A DNA stretch of 64,000 nucleotides from the NCBI GenBank assembly GCA_039720395.1, contig CM077827.1, forward strand, positions 23,030,375-23,094,374. The letters run 5' to 3'. The DNA is from Liquidambar formosana. Taxonomy: Eukaryota > Streptophyta > Magnoliopsida > Saxifragales > Altingiaceae. Of the stretch, positions 20,757 through 31,939 are shown piece by piece; position 1 is the stretch's first letter, and each line of letters opens with the position of its first letter. Made by a program: the position numbers and the translations under genes. Under the pieces are notes generated by a model. That model was not told the DNA's origin and ran no database searches. It saw nothing but the letters and a program-made list of their open reading frames with translations.

Positions 20757-22889
20757 ATGAACATGGTTTTATCAATTAGGCCTCAGATCAGGAGATTATG
20801 TACCTCATCTAGCATCGCTTGTGCTGAATTCAGAGGCCTTCTGGTGAGTAACGACCAGTTGGCGCCTAAAGGACCTGTCGTCACCCAAGTAGACATGTTT
20901 GAAGCTAACTCTCAACTCAAGCAACTGGTGAAAAGCGGTCATGTGGGTGATGCTCGCCAATTGTTTGATAAAATGCCTCACAGAGATGAAATCTCATGGA
21001 CCACCTTAATGTCTGGCTATGTCAATGCTTTGAACTGCTCAGAAGCATTGGCTTTGTTCTCAAATATGTGGGTTGATCCTATGGTCCGAATGGACCCCTT
21101 CATACTTAGTCTGGCACTCAAGGCTTGTGGACTTAACATGAACGTGAATTATGGGGAATTATTACATGGGTATTCTGTAAAAACTGGTTTTGTGAACTCA
21201 GTTTTCGTAGGGAGTTCCCTTTTGGACATGTACACAAAGATTGGGAAAATTTCTCAAGGTTGCAGTGTCTTTGATGAGATGCCACTTAGAAATGTGGTTG
21301 CCTGGACTGCCATTATAACTGGGCTTGTTCGTGCAGGTTATAATAAGGAGGGGTTGGTGTACTTTTCTGAAATGTGGAGATCACACGTAGATTGTGATTC
21401 GTATGCTTTCGCTATTGTATTAAAGGCTTGTGCTGACTTGGGTGCTTTAATTCATGGGAGGGAGATCCACACTCAAACGTTGAAGAAAGGATTCGATGTG
21501 AGCTCATTTGTGGCAAACACCCTTGCTTCTATGTATAACAAATGTGGGAAGTTAGAGTATGGCTTGCGGTTGTTTGAAAAAATGAAGACAAAGGACGTGG
21601 TTTCATGGACAACAATTATCACAACATATGTTCAGATGGGTCGAGAGGAGTATGCGATTGAAGCATTCATACGAATGCGAGAATCGGGTGTGAGCCCTAA
21701 CAATTTCACTTTTGCAGCAGTCATCTCTGGTTGTGCCGGTCTTGCAAGAATTAAATGGGGTGAACAATTACATGCCCACGTTTTACGTATAGGTCTTATT
21801 GATTCTTTGTCGGTGGCAAATTCAATCATGACCATGTATTCAAAGTGTGGGCAGTTACCTTCAGCTTCAATGGTATTTCATGCAATGACCGGAAAAGATA
21901 TTATTTCATGGAGCACTATAATTGCGGGGTACTCTCAAGGAGGTCACGGTGAGGAAGCTTTTGAGATTCTATCATTGATGAGAAGGGAAGGGCCAAAACC
22001 AAATGAGTTTGCACTAGCAAGTGTGCTGAGTGTGTGTGGAAATATGGCCATTCTTGAGCAAGGGAAGCAACTCCATGCTCATGTTCTGTCCATTGGGTTA
22101 GAACATACGGCTATGATACACAGTTCTTTAATCAGTATGTATTCGAAATGTGGGAGTATTGAAGAAGCTTCAAGGATTTTTAAGGTGGCAAGAGATGATG
22201 ATATTGTGTCATGGACGGCTATGATTAATGGATATGCTGAACATGGGTACAGCCAAGAAGCAATTGCTTTGTTTGAGAAGATTCCCAGGGTTGGTTTGAG
22301 ACCAGACTCAGTGACCTTTATTGGTGTTCTCAGTGCTTGTAGCCATGCTGGACTTGTTGATCTCGGTTTCCACTATTTTAATTCAATGAAAAAGCACTAC
22401 CGGATTAATTTTTCAAAAGAACACTATGGATGCATGATTGATCTGCTCTGCCGAGCTGGGCGATTAAGTGATGCAGAGCACATGATCAAAAGTATGCCCT
22501 TGGAACGGGATGATGTCGTCTGGTCAACTCTGCTAAGAGCATGTAGGGTCCATGGAGATGTTGAGTGTGGAAGACGAACTGCAGAGCAGATTCTTCAATT
22601 GGATCCAAATTGTGCGGGAGCCCACATTACCTTGGCTAACATTTATGCTGCGAAAGGGAGTTGGAGGGAAGTGGCAGGTATAAGGAAGTTGATGAAATCG
22701 AAGGGAGTGATTAAGGAGCCAGGATGGTCTTGGATTAAGGTCAAGGATAGGGTTTCTGCATTTGTTGCTGGTGATCGATTGCATCCACATGGGGAAGATA
22801 TATATAGAGCATTGGATTTACTAGCTTCAAGGACAGAAATTGCCGTTCAGGAAATGGGATCTCTTTTATATGATGTTGATGAAATTTAG
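20757..22889 (+). CDS. PLS-class pentatricopeptide repeat protein (E subgroup)
   Basis: Intact, intronless 710-codon ORF. A basic, serine-rich N-terminus (RPQIRRLCTSSS) suggests a mitochondrial or plastid targeting peptide. From about residue 45 it is built of PPR motifs in P-L-S order, with repeated DVVSWTTIITTYV-, NTLASMYNKCGKLE- and GEQLHAHVLRIGL-type segments in about five triplets. The E region follows (VVWSTLLRACRVHGDVE, then PGWSWIKVKDRVSAFVAGD). It stops before any DYW deaminase domain. Such proteins bind organellar RNA and usually act in C-to-U editing with a partner deaminase. By memory it most resembles the group annotated as At3g47840-like; exact orthology is not proven. It is the only clearly functional host gene here and is flanked by transposon-rich DNA. 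Confidence 0.92.
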   Translation: MNMVLSIRPQIRRLCTSSSIACAEFRGLLVSNDQLAPKGPVVTQVDMFEANSQLKQLVKSGHVGDARQLFDKMPHRDEISWTTLMSGYVNALNCSEALALFSNMWVDPMVRMDPFILSLALKACGLNMNVNYGELLHGYSVKTGFVNSVFVGSSLLDMYTKIGKISQGCSVFDEMPLRNVVAWTAIITGLVRAGYNKEGLVYFSEMWRSHVDCDSYAFAIVLKACADLGALIHGREIHTQTLKKGFDVSSFVANTLASMYNKCGKLEYGLRLFEKMKTKDVVSWTTIITTYVQMGREEYAIEAFIRMRESGVSPNNFTFAAVISGCAGLARIKWGEQLHAHVLRIGLIDSLSVANSIMTMYSKCGQLPSASMVFHAMTGKDIISWSTIIAGYSQGGHGEEAFEILSLMRREGPKPNEFALASVLSVCGNMAILEQGKQLHAHVLSIGLEHTAMIHSSLISMYSKCGSIEEASRIFKVARDDDIVSWTAMINGYAEHGYSQEAIALFEKIPRVGLRPDSVTFIGVLSACSHAGLVDLGFHYFNSMKKHYRINFSKEHYGCMIDLLCRAGRLSDAEHMIKSMPLERDDVVWSTLLRACRVHGDVECGRRTAEQILQLDPNCAGAHITLANIYAAKGSWREVAGIRKLMKSKGVIKEPGWSWIKVKDRVSAFVAGDRLHPHGEDIYRALDLLASRTEIAVQEMGSLLYDVDEI

Positions 22890-24404
22890 CAGATGGTGGG
22901 GCTTCATTTTGGATTGAGGAATATATCTCTCTATTGGTCTAATTACTCATTTAGGGCCACAGATCACAAACAACAGCAAAAAGTTGATTTAGGGAATACA
23001 GTTTACCAACAGCAGCAAGAAGCTGATTTTTGTGTAAACAATTAATGAAAATATGGATCAGAATGAAGATTTATAACAGATACACTCGTTATGAGAGTGT
23101 GGCTAAGGCATGGTGGCCAAGTCATTGTTAAAAAAATATGAGAAAATGAGATGGCATCCTTGCCTGCAACATGAGATGACAACCCAATCTGCAAAACCAG
23201 ACCCAACTTCACTAATAGTGGCCAATGTTGAGGACACAGGAATCCGAGGGTATAGTTTTCTCAAGGAATTTGTTTGCATTCATTTTAACAGAGTTTCGGG
23301 AAAGTAACGTCTCGTTTCTGATCCCTGAAGAGAATGAAAAGATTTTCAGAAAGTGGGTTTCTTTTATGATCCCATAGAGAATCAACTTACTCAAACATTC
23401 TGACCACTCTAATATTCTCAGAAAATGGCGCTATGTTTTTAGTATAAGCATGTTGGCTTTTGAACGCTATGCTATGTTTTGTTTGTTCTTTAGAAAGTTT
23501 TGATGGGCCGATGGACTTTTTGAAATGGGTGGTTAATGATATTGAAGTAACACTCCTTAAAGTTTCTCTAATATATAAGTTGTAAGAGGTCTAAGAGGAA
23601 ATAGAAGTGGGGAACACCAAATCTTTATGGGTGGAAAAGGGTTTTATGAGAATTAGTCTTTTCCCTGACTTATTCATTGTAAAACAGAATAAAAACGAAA
23701 ATTTCATATTGGAGGTTTTATCAGTCGTGACACTGGTTTGTGGTGACATTAGTGATGAACGGATGGCAAGGTTGCATTAAAATGACGAGATTGAATTGTG
23801 GTTGAGTTATTGATGGTCAGTGGGGTTTTACCAAGTTATCAGAATGTAAGAAACCTGATGGATCTTTCCAAAGCCCAAAAAAAAAGGGGGGGGGGGGTGG
23901 GGGAACCTGATGTATCTTCTTTAGTGTATGTTTTTCCCAGTTGCCTGAGGAGGTTGCCCTCTCCATAGTGTGTTGTAGGCTTGTCTTTTGACTGTAACTG
24001 GTTTTTATTTTTGCAATGACATTTTTTCTTTCATGAATTCTTGGATCTCTCACTTATTACAAAGCACCAAGAATCTAGATTCTTTGGTGTATGTAATTTA
24101 AGAATCTCTCACTTATTTTTTATTGTCATTTGTGTGTTGTGTGTTGTGTGTGTGAGTTATTTATGTGTGTATAGCAAAAAAAAAACCTAGACTTACAGTG
24201 GTGGGCTTCCAGTGATGGTGGGTACAGACCTCTACAGTAATCTCCTGGCTCCCTCTACAGTAATCTCCGGGCTCCTAAAATGAGCAAATGTTTAAGGTCT
24301 CTCTGATTCTGTTTCTTTGTATTTTTGTTCTTTGAAGCTCATAATATTGATGATCCCTTCTCTTTATCTCTAACATTTGCTTTGTGATTGTTTTGTTGGT
24401 TTAG
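22890..24404. other. 3' flank of the PPR gene and intergenic DNA
   Basis: Probable 3' UTR to about 23300 (AATAAAAAC near 23689 is too far to assign). It also holds a G-run at 23886-23902 and a GT-rich stretch at 24128-24170. No coding region is supported. Confidence 0.4.
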
Positions 24405-24525
24405 AGGCGTTGAATTTTGTCATAGCTGAGGCCAGAAGGTATGGAGTCAAGGGCATTACCTGATATCTGATGACAATTTCTTTAGAAACCTTGTTGTTGA
24501 GGGATGCTACAAGAACCATGTAAAG
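24405..24525 (+). pseudogene. Endo-beta-mannanase-like exon relic
   Basis: After a TTTAG acceptor the sequence reads LNFVIAEARRYGVKGI, like the conserved FVIAEA-KYG segment of plant GH5 mannan endo-1,4-beta-mannosidases. In another frame it then reads SDDNFFRNLVVEGCYKNHVK before a GT donor. In the intact family about 30 residues separate these blocks, so an internal deletion and frameshift have occurred. No other exons are found nearby. Confidence 0.6.
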
Positions 24526-24966
24526 GTCAGTAAGAGTTCAAACTTCGATAGAAACCATGTAGAATTGATGCTCAGTCTCATAATTATATCTCTCTTATTA
24601 GCTCCTGTAACTTGATTCCTATCCTCACTTCCTAATTCTATATCCTTGTTTCTATCTATTATGAGAATCCTAATTTGATTTTCCTCAACTGGATTTATAT
24701 GAACTGCATTGTCTACACCATAAGATGCCCAAAATGGATACTGATGTGGGAAGGAGTTGAAGGAAGGGAAATAACTCAGTATTTTTATAAATTAAAGTGC
24801 CACCTTTAAGTACCAATATACTCTCTAAGTTAATGATATCATGTCTTGTATAGGTTTTTCTTTTTCTTTTGAGATGGTATGCCCAAATTTTCAGAGAGTA
24901 TCTTTTCTAGTGCATATATGTGGAGGTTGCCCTCCCCATATGTTTTTCACTTGCTGTTGGTCACAG

Positions 24967-25790
24967 AGTAAGTGGCTTTTAGCTGCCCTTTTTGGTGCTT
25001 TCATTCTTTGGAGGCATGATGCCGAAGCCTTATGGGCTGCTAGGGGTTCTGTTGTTAATGCTGGGCTCTCAATTACCCTTAACAGCTATTAAACCAAGAG
25101 CAACCTGTTTCCACCCATGGACTAAAATATCTACGATATCTTCGATATATCCGTGTATTCGTACCCCTCGATACGATATCTAACTGATATATCTTTTTCG
25201 CAAAATATCTTTACGATATTGTCGATATTTTCGATATTATTGATAAAAGCTCGGTATATCTTGATATATCCATAATATTTTCTTTTTTCCACAATGTCGC
25301 CGATATATCAAATATATTGATGATATATCGGCTATATCGAAATATTCATTTTTTTGTTATCATGTCAAAATTATCACCTCTTACTCTTTAAGTATTAATT
25401 TATATAAATATTCCAATTATATTAATGGCTTAAATTAGTGTTATGAAATAATAACCTTCATTTATTCTCTTAAAATATTTGTTCTTTTGCTCAGCGTAGT
25501 ACACTTTTTATACCTTACACAACACATACTAGTCTCATACACATTTAAATAGCAATATTTTAATTCTAAATTGTTATTTAGAGTCTAAATCATTGTTTCC
25601 TAGAGTTTCAATGAAAATATACTTGTTTAACTAACAATATCTGTCATATCTTTAAATTGATGTCGAAATTTTCGATATATCCATCGATATTGATATTTAA
25701 GTCCTCGTTCCCACCTCATGATATGACCCTGGAACGCTATCTTCACATGCACAATCTATCTTCTTCACCATCATGTTCACTCTTCTGTCG
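24967..25790 (+). pseudogene. Plastid lipid phosphate phosphatase (LPP epsilon-like) exon relic, split by a transposon
   Basis: 24967-25116 encodes SKWLLAALFGAFILWRHDAE and continues through ALWAARGSVVNAGLSITL. A one-base loss then shifts the frame into LLNQEQPVST, matching the LNQERPVST segment of plastid LPP epsilon proteins. 25705-25790 resumes with YDPGTLSSHAQSIFF, the SDPGMPSSHAQSIFF phosphatase signature. A 586-bp TIR element sits exactly between. The serine-histidine signature motif (SSH) survives, but the frameshift, insertion and missing exons make this a relic. It may be a fragment of a duplicated gene. Confidence 0.75.
25119..25704. mobile_element. GATATATCGA-rich TIR element, copy 1
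   Basis: The ends GGACTAAAATATC and, inverted, GGACTTAAATATC open into long degenerate GATATATCGATATATC tracts. The middle contains TTTGCTCAGCG and GAGTCTAAATCATTG segments shared with copy 2 (38717-39749). It is flanked by GTTTCCACCC and GTTCCCACCT, consistent with a decayed 9-10 bp target duplication of MULE type. Non-coding. Confidence 0.7.
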
Positions 25791-26597
25791 AGTAATTTCT
25801 CCCACCCCCTCTTTTCTTCATGACCACGTAAGAGGGAAATTTTATTCATGCACTAACAATTTTGGATTGGTAAATGCTTGAATTAGTTCTACCACATTTC
25901 ATGCTAACCTGTCAGAAATTTTATTCCAATTCATCTATAGTTAGACAGATCTCCTGTAGAAAGTACTATAACACTTGAGTCTCATTGCTTCATTATATTT
26001 TTTTGGTTTATTTATTTATGGGGGTTGGGGGGGGAGGGGAACTGGGGAGGGGGCTGGGGGTATTAGGACATAGCGAAACACAAATTTTTTTAAACAGGAA
26101 CATTATGAAGCTAAGCTGAAAAATGTTTAACTAAGAAATTAAGTTATCTAAATCTTAGTTATCGTGTATGCTCCATACTTCCAAATTCAAGAGGATGATT
26201 TAGAAGGAAATATAGCACTATTACAAATATATTTAGAAACTATTACGTATATATTATTCTAATTTTGGTGCTGGCAGCATCAGATGCCTTTGTACCATGA
26301 TATTTTCAATCTTTAGGTATAAAATTAATCAGTTGCTTGACTCAGGGACCTTTAATGGTTATTGAGATAAATCTATTTTGCTGCATGTATGGGATCACTT
26401 TTTTAGGATGCTTTTTGGATGACATCCATATTTCAACTACCGTTTGTGTGATGGTTCCATTTTGTGTAAGGACACTAGTCTTGACAACTGTTCCTTTAGG
26501 TATGCAAAACAATTTCACCTGTATGGAATGTGTAAATTCAGCCTATTTTTTCTGGTTAATATTTGTATTCTACTGTCTGATCTAAGTCTGTACTGTA
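25791..26597. other. Intergenic DNA with a G-rich block
   Basis: AT-rich, and a frame at 26337-26585 has no recognisable domain. The only structured feature is the G-run cluster at 26020-26060. Confidence 0.4.
26020..26060 (+). repeat. Potential G-quadruplex
   Basis: Five or more runs of four to eight Gs separated by one to three bases within 41 bases, on the plus strand. Confidence 0.6.
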
Positions 26598-26865
26598 CTC
26601 CCTTTGTCCCTTAAAGATTGTTCCTATTTCCTTTTTGGGATGTCCCAAAATTTTTATACCTGTAAAAATTCAATGAATCAATTTTGATAAGTTCCCAAAA
26701 TATCCTTCCCATGTAATAAATTACACAATAAAGATAAAATAATACCCTTTGCCATAGTGGGTAAATCTGGAATACCAAAAAAAATTAGCGGGGTTGGATG
26801 CATTAGATGCACCTTCCTAAAAAAAAATGTGCTTTTTCAAAGGGGGCAGTCTTTAAAGGACAGGG
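26598..26865. mobile_element. Stowaway-like MITE (268 bp), second copy
   Basis: Starts CTCCCTTTGTCCCTTAAAGA and ends with the inverse CCCTGTCCTTTAAAGACTG. TA flanks both sides (26596-26597 and 26866-26867). Related in style but not identical to the copy at 13635. Confidence 0.8.
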
Positions 26866-27750
26866 TATTTTTTTAGGGTTTGGGGGGAAGAGAGAGAGAG
26901 AGTGTTTCTGTTGCTGGTTTTAGTTGGGGTGCGACTCGAGTGGGTTGGGTGGTCTACCCATGCTCAATCCGAAGGGGTAGCCCATACCCAACCCAATCCA
27001 AACATCAACCCGAGGTCTAGGGGTGGATTCAAGTAGGGCCTATGGGAGCATGTGAACCCACTCCATTTGTTTATTTTAAATTTTATTTTTTGACATATAC
27101 ATTGAAAGCCTCTCACTCATCAGTCTCATTCTCTCATTTCTCTCACACTCACTCTCTCATTTCTCTCACAATCTCAATGCTCAACTTCGATGCATGATCT
27201 CTCTCCCGATACTCAAATCCTTCACTACTCCTACTGGTAATCTTTGCTATTTCTCCGTTATTTATTATGATTTATTTATTTTTTTTTTGAACTTTAATTG
27301 TTGAATTGATATAGGATTAGAAAACCTAGGGTTCATGATTTATGTATTTGTTCTTGCTAATTAGTTGGGACTTCAATCAGAACAATCAGGTTGAGGAAGT
27401 ACTAGAGGAACGCATATGTGAGCAAGAACTAACTTCTTACATTTCATGGGCTTAGCTGTCACGCAAATACTCTTTAGTTATAGTATCCCCTTGTTAAGGA
27501 TAGCATTCGTTATTGGGGGGGGGGGGGTGGGCGGCGGTCCCTTGGACATAGTCCTTTTACGCAGTGACCGTTTAGTCAATGGTTTATTGGATGGTTAGTG
27601 CAAGGTCAGAAATTGGAACGCATTGATTTTGCTCGTTCCCGTCCTTCGCTTTAGGGCCTGTCCCTCGGTGTGGACGCGAATGTTGTCGCAAAACGAACCC
27701 GAGGAGTTGACCGGACAACCTGGGTCGGCAAACGTGTGGAACCCGAATAG
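26866..27750. other. Repeat-like intergenic DNA
   Basis: A (GA)n run near 26888, a GGGTTGGGT/ACCCAACCCA inverted segment at 26942-27000, CT-rich 27108-27180 and a 13-base G-run at 27518. It ends in a GC-rich 150-base stretch of unknown origin next to the Copia fragment. No gene called. Confidence 0.4.
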
Positions 27751-27773
27751 CTTCGGCCTTTGCTTTCGCTTCC

Positions 27774-28423
27774 TTGGTCATTTCTCCCACCTCCTATATC
27801 TTTGATTTTGGCTCTTCTCATCATGTGACACCTCATTTGTTATCCTTGAGTAACTGTGTTTCTCATTCTTCTCCTATTACTATTGTTACTGCTAATGGTT
27901 CTCCTGTGCATGTTATCTCTATAGGCTCTGTTCTTCCTTCATCATCTTCATCTTTATCTATCCTTAATGTATTTTATGTTCCTACATTCTCTTAGTTTAC
28001 TGTCTATTAGTCAACTCTCTCAGGGTTTGGTTATTCTTCTTTTACATATAGATGACGTGATTATTACTAGCCTTGATTCTTTTTCTATTGATGAGGTAAA
28101 GATTCATCTTTTCTTAGTTTGAAATGAAGGATTTGGGGCCTTTGCAGTATTTTTTGGGTATTGAGGTTGCCTTTTCACCTAAGGGTTATCTTTACAGTTG
28201 AAGTATGAAAATGAGCTTATTCATCGTACTCGGCTTACAGATGATAAAGTTGTGGATGTACCTATCGAATTGCATGATTCTCAGCTTCTGATGGCGTTCG
28301 ATTGGATGATCCTACACTATATCGTGAGCTTGTTGGTTGTTTGTTTTATCTCACTGTCACTCGTCTTGATATTGCATATGATGTTCATGTTGTTAGTCAG
28401 TTTGTCTTTTGCACCTCATACTA
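27774..28423 (+). pseudogene. Copia protease and partial RT (deleted, frameshifted)
   Basis: SYIFDFGSSHHVTPH is the Copia protease site with DSG changed to DFG. It runs to SLLSISQLSQG and jumps straight to the RT box LLHIDDVIIT, so integrase and the first half of RT are missing. Further pieces read EMKDLGPLQYFLGIEV and LYRELVGCLFYLTVTRLDIA, in more than one frame. Confidence 0.75.
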
Positions 28424-28998
28424 CTTATTGGCTAAAAAGCACGGACACGGACACTTCGACACGAGTACGACACAACATGGACACTTCGACACGGCAAATC
28501 CTAAAAAAACTAGGACACGACACGGCAGGGACACGGCAATAAATAAATATATATTTATAATTTATAATTATATATATAATTCCTAAATTCTATTATACAT
28601 ATCAAAAAAGTATTGAAATGCATGGAAATAAAAAGACATAATCCATTATATATAGTTATATATAAATTATTGCAAGAGCATACACCTAAGTGCAGTTACA
28701 AGTTGCATATAAAAAAATTTAAAAGAAAGTAATCACTACAACAACAATATTTAAAAAAGTATAAAAAGTGTAGCTTAGACAAAAAATGAGACAAAGCATG
28801 TGACTATGTCAGCATACACCCAATTTACATTAAAAAAAGTGTATAAACAATTGTAAGTTACATATAAAAAAATCTAAAGATAGATAAAGCGATGGAGGTA
28901 AAGACCCCGCTGGCCAGCTTTTGCCAAACCCTCCCCCCCCCCCCCCCTCCCCAACCAAAAAAGACCCTAGCTTTCAAACCTCACACAGGCACACGGTT

Positions 28999-30217
28999 TG
29001 CTGCGACTTTAATAATGCTCCCAAGTGCAGGATGTCGCGAAGTAATAAATTCTCGGTGAGTCCGAGGTCGAACCACAGGGAAGGGGAATAATTAGCAGAA
29101 AAGATTGAGAAAAGATTTTAGAAATTTGGTTGCTTGGTTGCAGAGAATTAGTTTAATTGAAAACAATAATTTAAAAGCACTAAGGTTCAGAGGTCCACTC
29201 ACAACAAGTATTAGTTATTTACTAACGACTCAATTTTATAACTCAACTGAGATTCATACGAAGGATGACCCCAGTCGGATGATGTAACAATTAATTTTAT
29301 TCAAAACAATTCTAAAAATATGGATTCATAAGATTGATTGATTTAATGCATGAGAAAACTAGTAATTTAATTCGCAGGGAATTCTAAGCATTCACCGTAC
29401 CCGGAGTTAACGATAAATAAAAGAATTATACAGAATAAATACTTTGCAAAATAATCAAAATCAATCAAAACTATAAAACCTTACATTAAATCCATGAAAG
29501 AGTCATTAAACAAATATCAAATAATTGTTGTGGCTTCACTCCTAGCCTTAGCAAAACGTTTAGCTACTCATGATACTAGAAAACTAAAGAGAGGTAGAAG
29601 AAGAAGAATAAGAGAGAGGTGTGTTGTAGAAGAAAAGAAGAGAAGTAATATATAGAGGTGCAGCCACCTTTTCCTTTCCATGTGCTCTTAGGGTTTCCAA
29701 GAGAAAGAGGAGAAAAATTAGGAAACAAATTGGGAATCCCGGTTTTTTCCAGCAGGGCTAACTTGTAACCCGTTTTTGACCTACTAAACGTTGAAATCAC
29801 GAAAAATTCGTGAAATACAATATTGTAGGGCTTCAAATCAGCTTTCCAGGGACACCAATTTCGCATCAATTGGACTTCGGAGTCAAAAGTTATGGACAAA
29901 ATACGGTAACTGCTCCAAACTTCCTTTTTAATCTTCTTTCCAACTTTGGGGTTGCCAATTTCTTTGCTAAAATCTTCTAAAATTAATGCACTTCAACCTT
30001 GCAAAGCTTCCATATATTTCCAAATAAATAAAGAATGCTTGACCATAGGGAATTGGCTTCCTACAAAAATAAAACACACGTTAATACACAACTTTAAGCA
30101 TAAAAGCATGTATCAAGAGAATTCATGTGTAATGTGTAAAATGCGGAATTAAGTGCCAAATAAATGTGATAATGCCTACTAAAAGTATAACATTAATGCA
30201 ATTTTAAGCTATTATCA
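28999..30217 (-). repeat. 3' LTR of the Athila-type element
   Basis: 1219 bp, TG..CA ends, six visible differences from 35127-36345. The polypurine tract GGTTGGGGGG lies just right of it (30218-30230, minus strand). Confidence 0.95.
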
Positions 30218-31939
30218 CACCCCCCAACCAGCATATTGCTAGTCCCTAGCAATTAAAGCGACCGAAATAGTCTTATTCAAAATAAAAAACTCAAAACATG
30301 GCTACCAATTTCATCACCTTAGCAAAAGAATTAGTTAAAAGTTCAGGACACTCGCAACTATTAAAAACATCCCAATGAATTCAAAAACTCATTGTGTGTG
30401 AAGAATTTAGCCAACACAAATATAAACTCAATTGCAAGGTAAAGCATAACCCAAATCTCTCTCTGAAATATGCTTCAACTCAAATCTCACAAGGATTACA
30501 CTCAACAAAATAATGCACTCTGAATAAGGTAAAACTCTCGAGTATATGTGAGTAGAATAATGTAGAGCAAGAACAAGAATCTCACATATAAAATATTTGA
30601 AAAACGCTATCACAAGAAAGAATCATATAGTCTCATGAAAGGAATGCCAAATACTAAGAATGTACACCACACATTGCATTATAGCTCAATCATGTCAATA
30701 TCCAAACCATACTATCCTCGAAATCAAATAGGACTTTTAACAGGATGTAATGTTGGGATAAAAGAAGGAATTGAAACAAAAAGGTTATGGTGATAATAAA
30801 AAGTGTATCCGAGAATGGTAGAAAGAACAAACTCACTTGAAACAATTTTGTATTTAACTTATTCTTCCAAACTTTGGCAATCAACACTTTTTTTCTTTTT
30901 TTTTCACTTCTCAATACTTCACCAACAAAGCTTTGTCTTTGTTTTTTCTTTTTTTCTTTCCTTTGTTTTTTCTTTTTTTTTTTTCATTCATTTTTTTCAC
31001 CTCTTTTTTTTTTAAATTTTTCCACCCATTCACCTTATTGAACATTGATAATATCCATTCTCAAAACACTTTGGAAAAAAAAAAAAAAACAAAGGTTATG
31101 AAAGAAAGGCTAATCAAAAGGCTCAACGGGCTAACTAGTGGTAATGTGTCACAAAGAAAAGAAATTAAAGGCTCAAAGAAATCAAAGATGGCTTAAAATC
31201 ATCTCTCAAAGAGTGGTATAATTTTTCAATATCCATGACTCCAAAAGAAACAAGTGTGGTATAAAAAATATATTCTCAGCATTCAACCAAAAAGAAGAAA
31301 TAATGAGACTAAACAATGAAAGTTGAGCGCTTCCAAAAATCAATGTAAGATTAAATATAATAACCCTCTAAAAAAAAAAATTAATGGCTCAAATACTCAC
31401 AAGGGCTAAAAGTCTCCACATTTTTATTCATCAAGATCTCCAAAATCATCTTTACCTTTCAATATCAAGAACCATATTCATGCGGCTAAAGTGCAAGTGC
31501 AATGTAATCCGAATATGAAATTCAATGGAAAATTTTAAACAGCAGTAGCATAATGAACTTCAAACTAAATAATCATGCTAAGGTAACAAAATTTTTAAGC
31601 CAAAAAAAAATTTGTAAACCACTAAACTTTTTTTATTTTATTTTATTTTTTTTGAAAAATAAGATAAACTAACTAAGACCAAAATAAACTAACATAACAC
31701 CAAAATTCCCTCCCCCCAACCTAAAAGATACATTGTCCTCAATGTAAACAAAGAAAAACAAAGTAGTAAAGATCGTGGAGAGTACCTTGAGGTGCGAACC
31801 AAAAAGAAAATAAAAAAAACTCTAATACCTGCAAAATGGGTTAGACACGAAAAACACAAAAAACAAAAGGAAAAAAAAAAATTAAAAAAAAATAACTAAC
31901 TACGACATGAACACTAATACGAACTAACTTATTAACTTA
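30218..31939. other. Untranslated 3' region of the Athila-type element
   Basis: About 1.7 kb between the end of the fused pol frame and the PPT. Rich in T and A runs (30890-31020, 31077-31091, 31628-31660). No coding potential seen. Confidence 0.6.

Noticed and set aside
23212..23394. Small minus-strand frame downstream of the PPR gene
   Set aside because: No domain and lies in the likely 3' UTR of the PPR gene.
28302..28586. Frame containing GHGHFDTSTTQHGHFDT repeats
   Set aside because: The first part is Copia RT; the repeat part is the hAT-like terminus read as protein.
30803..31196. Phenylalanine-rich frames
   Set aside because: Translation of T-runs in the Athila 3' untranslated region.
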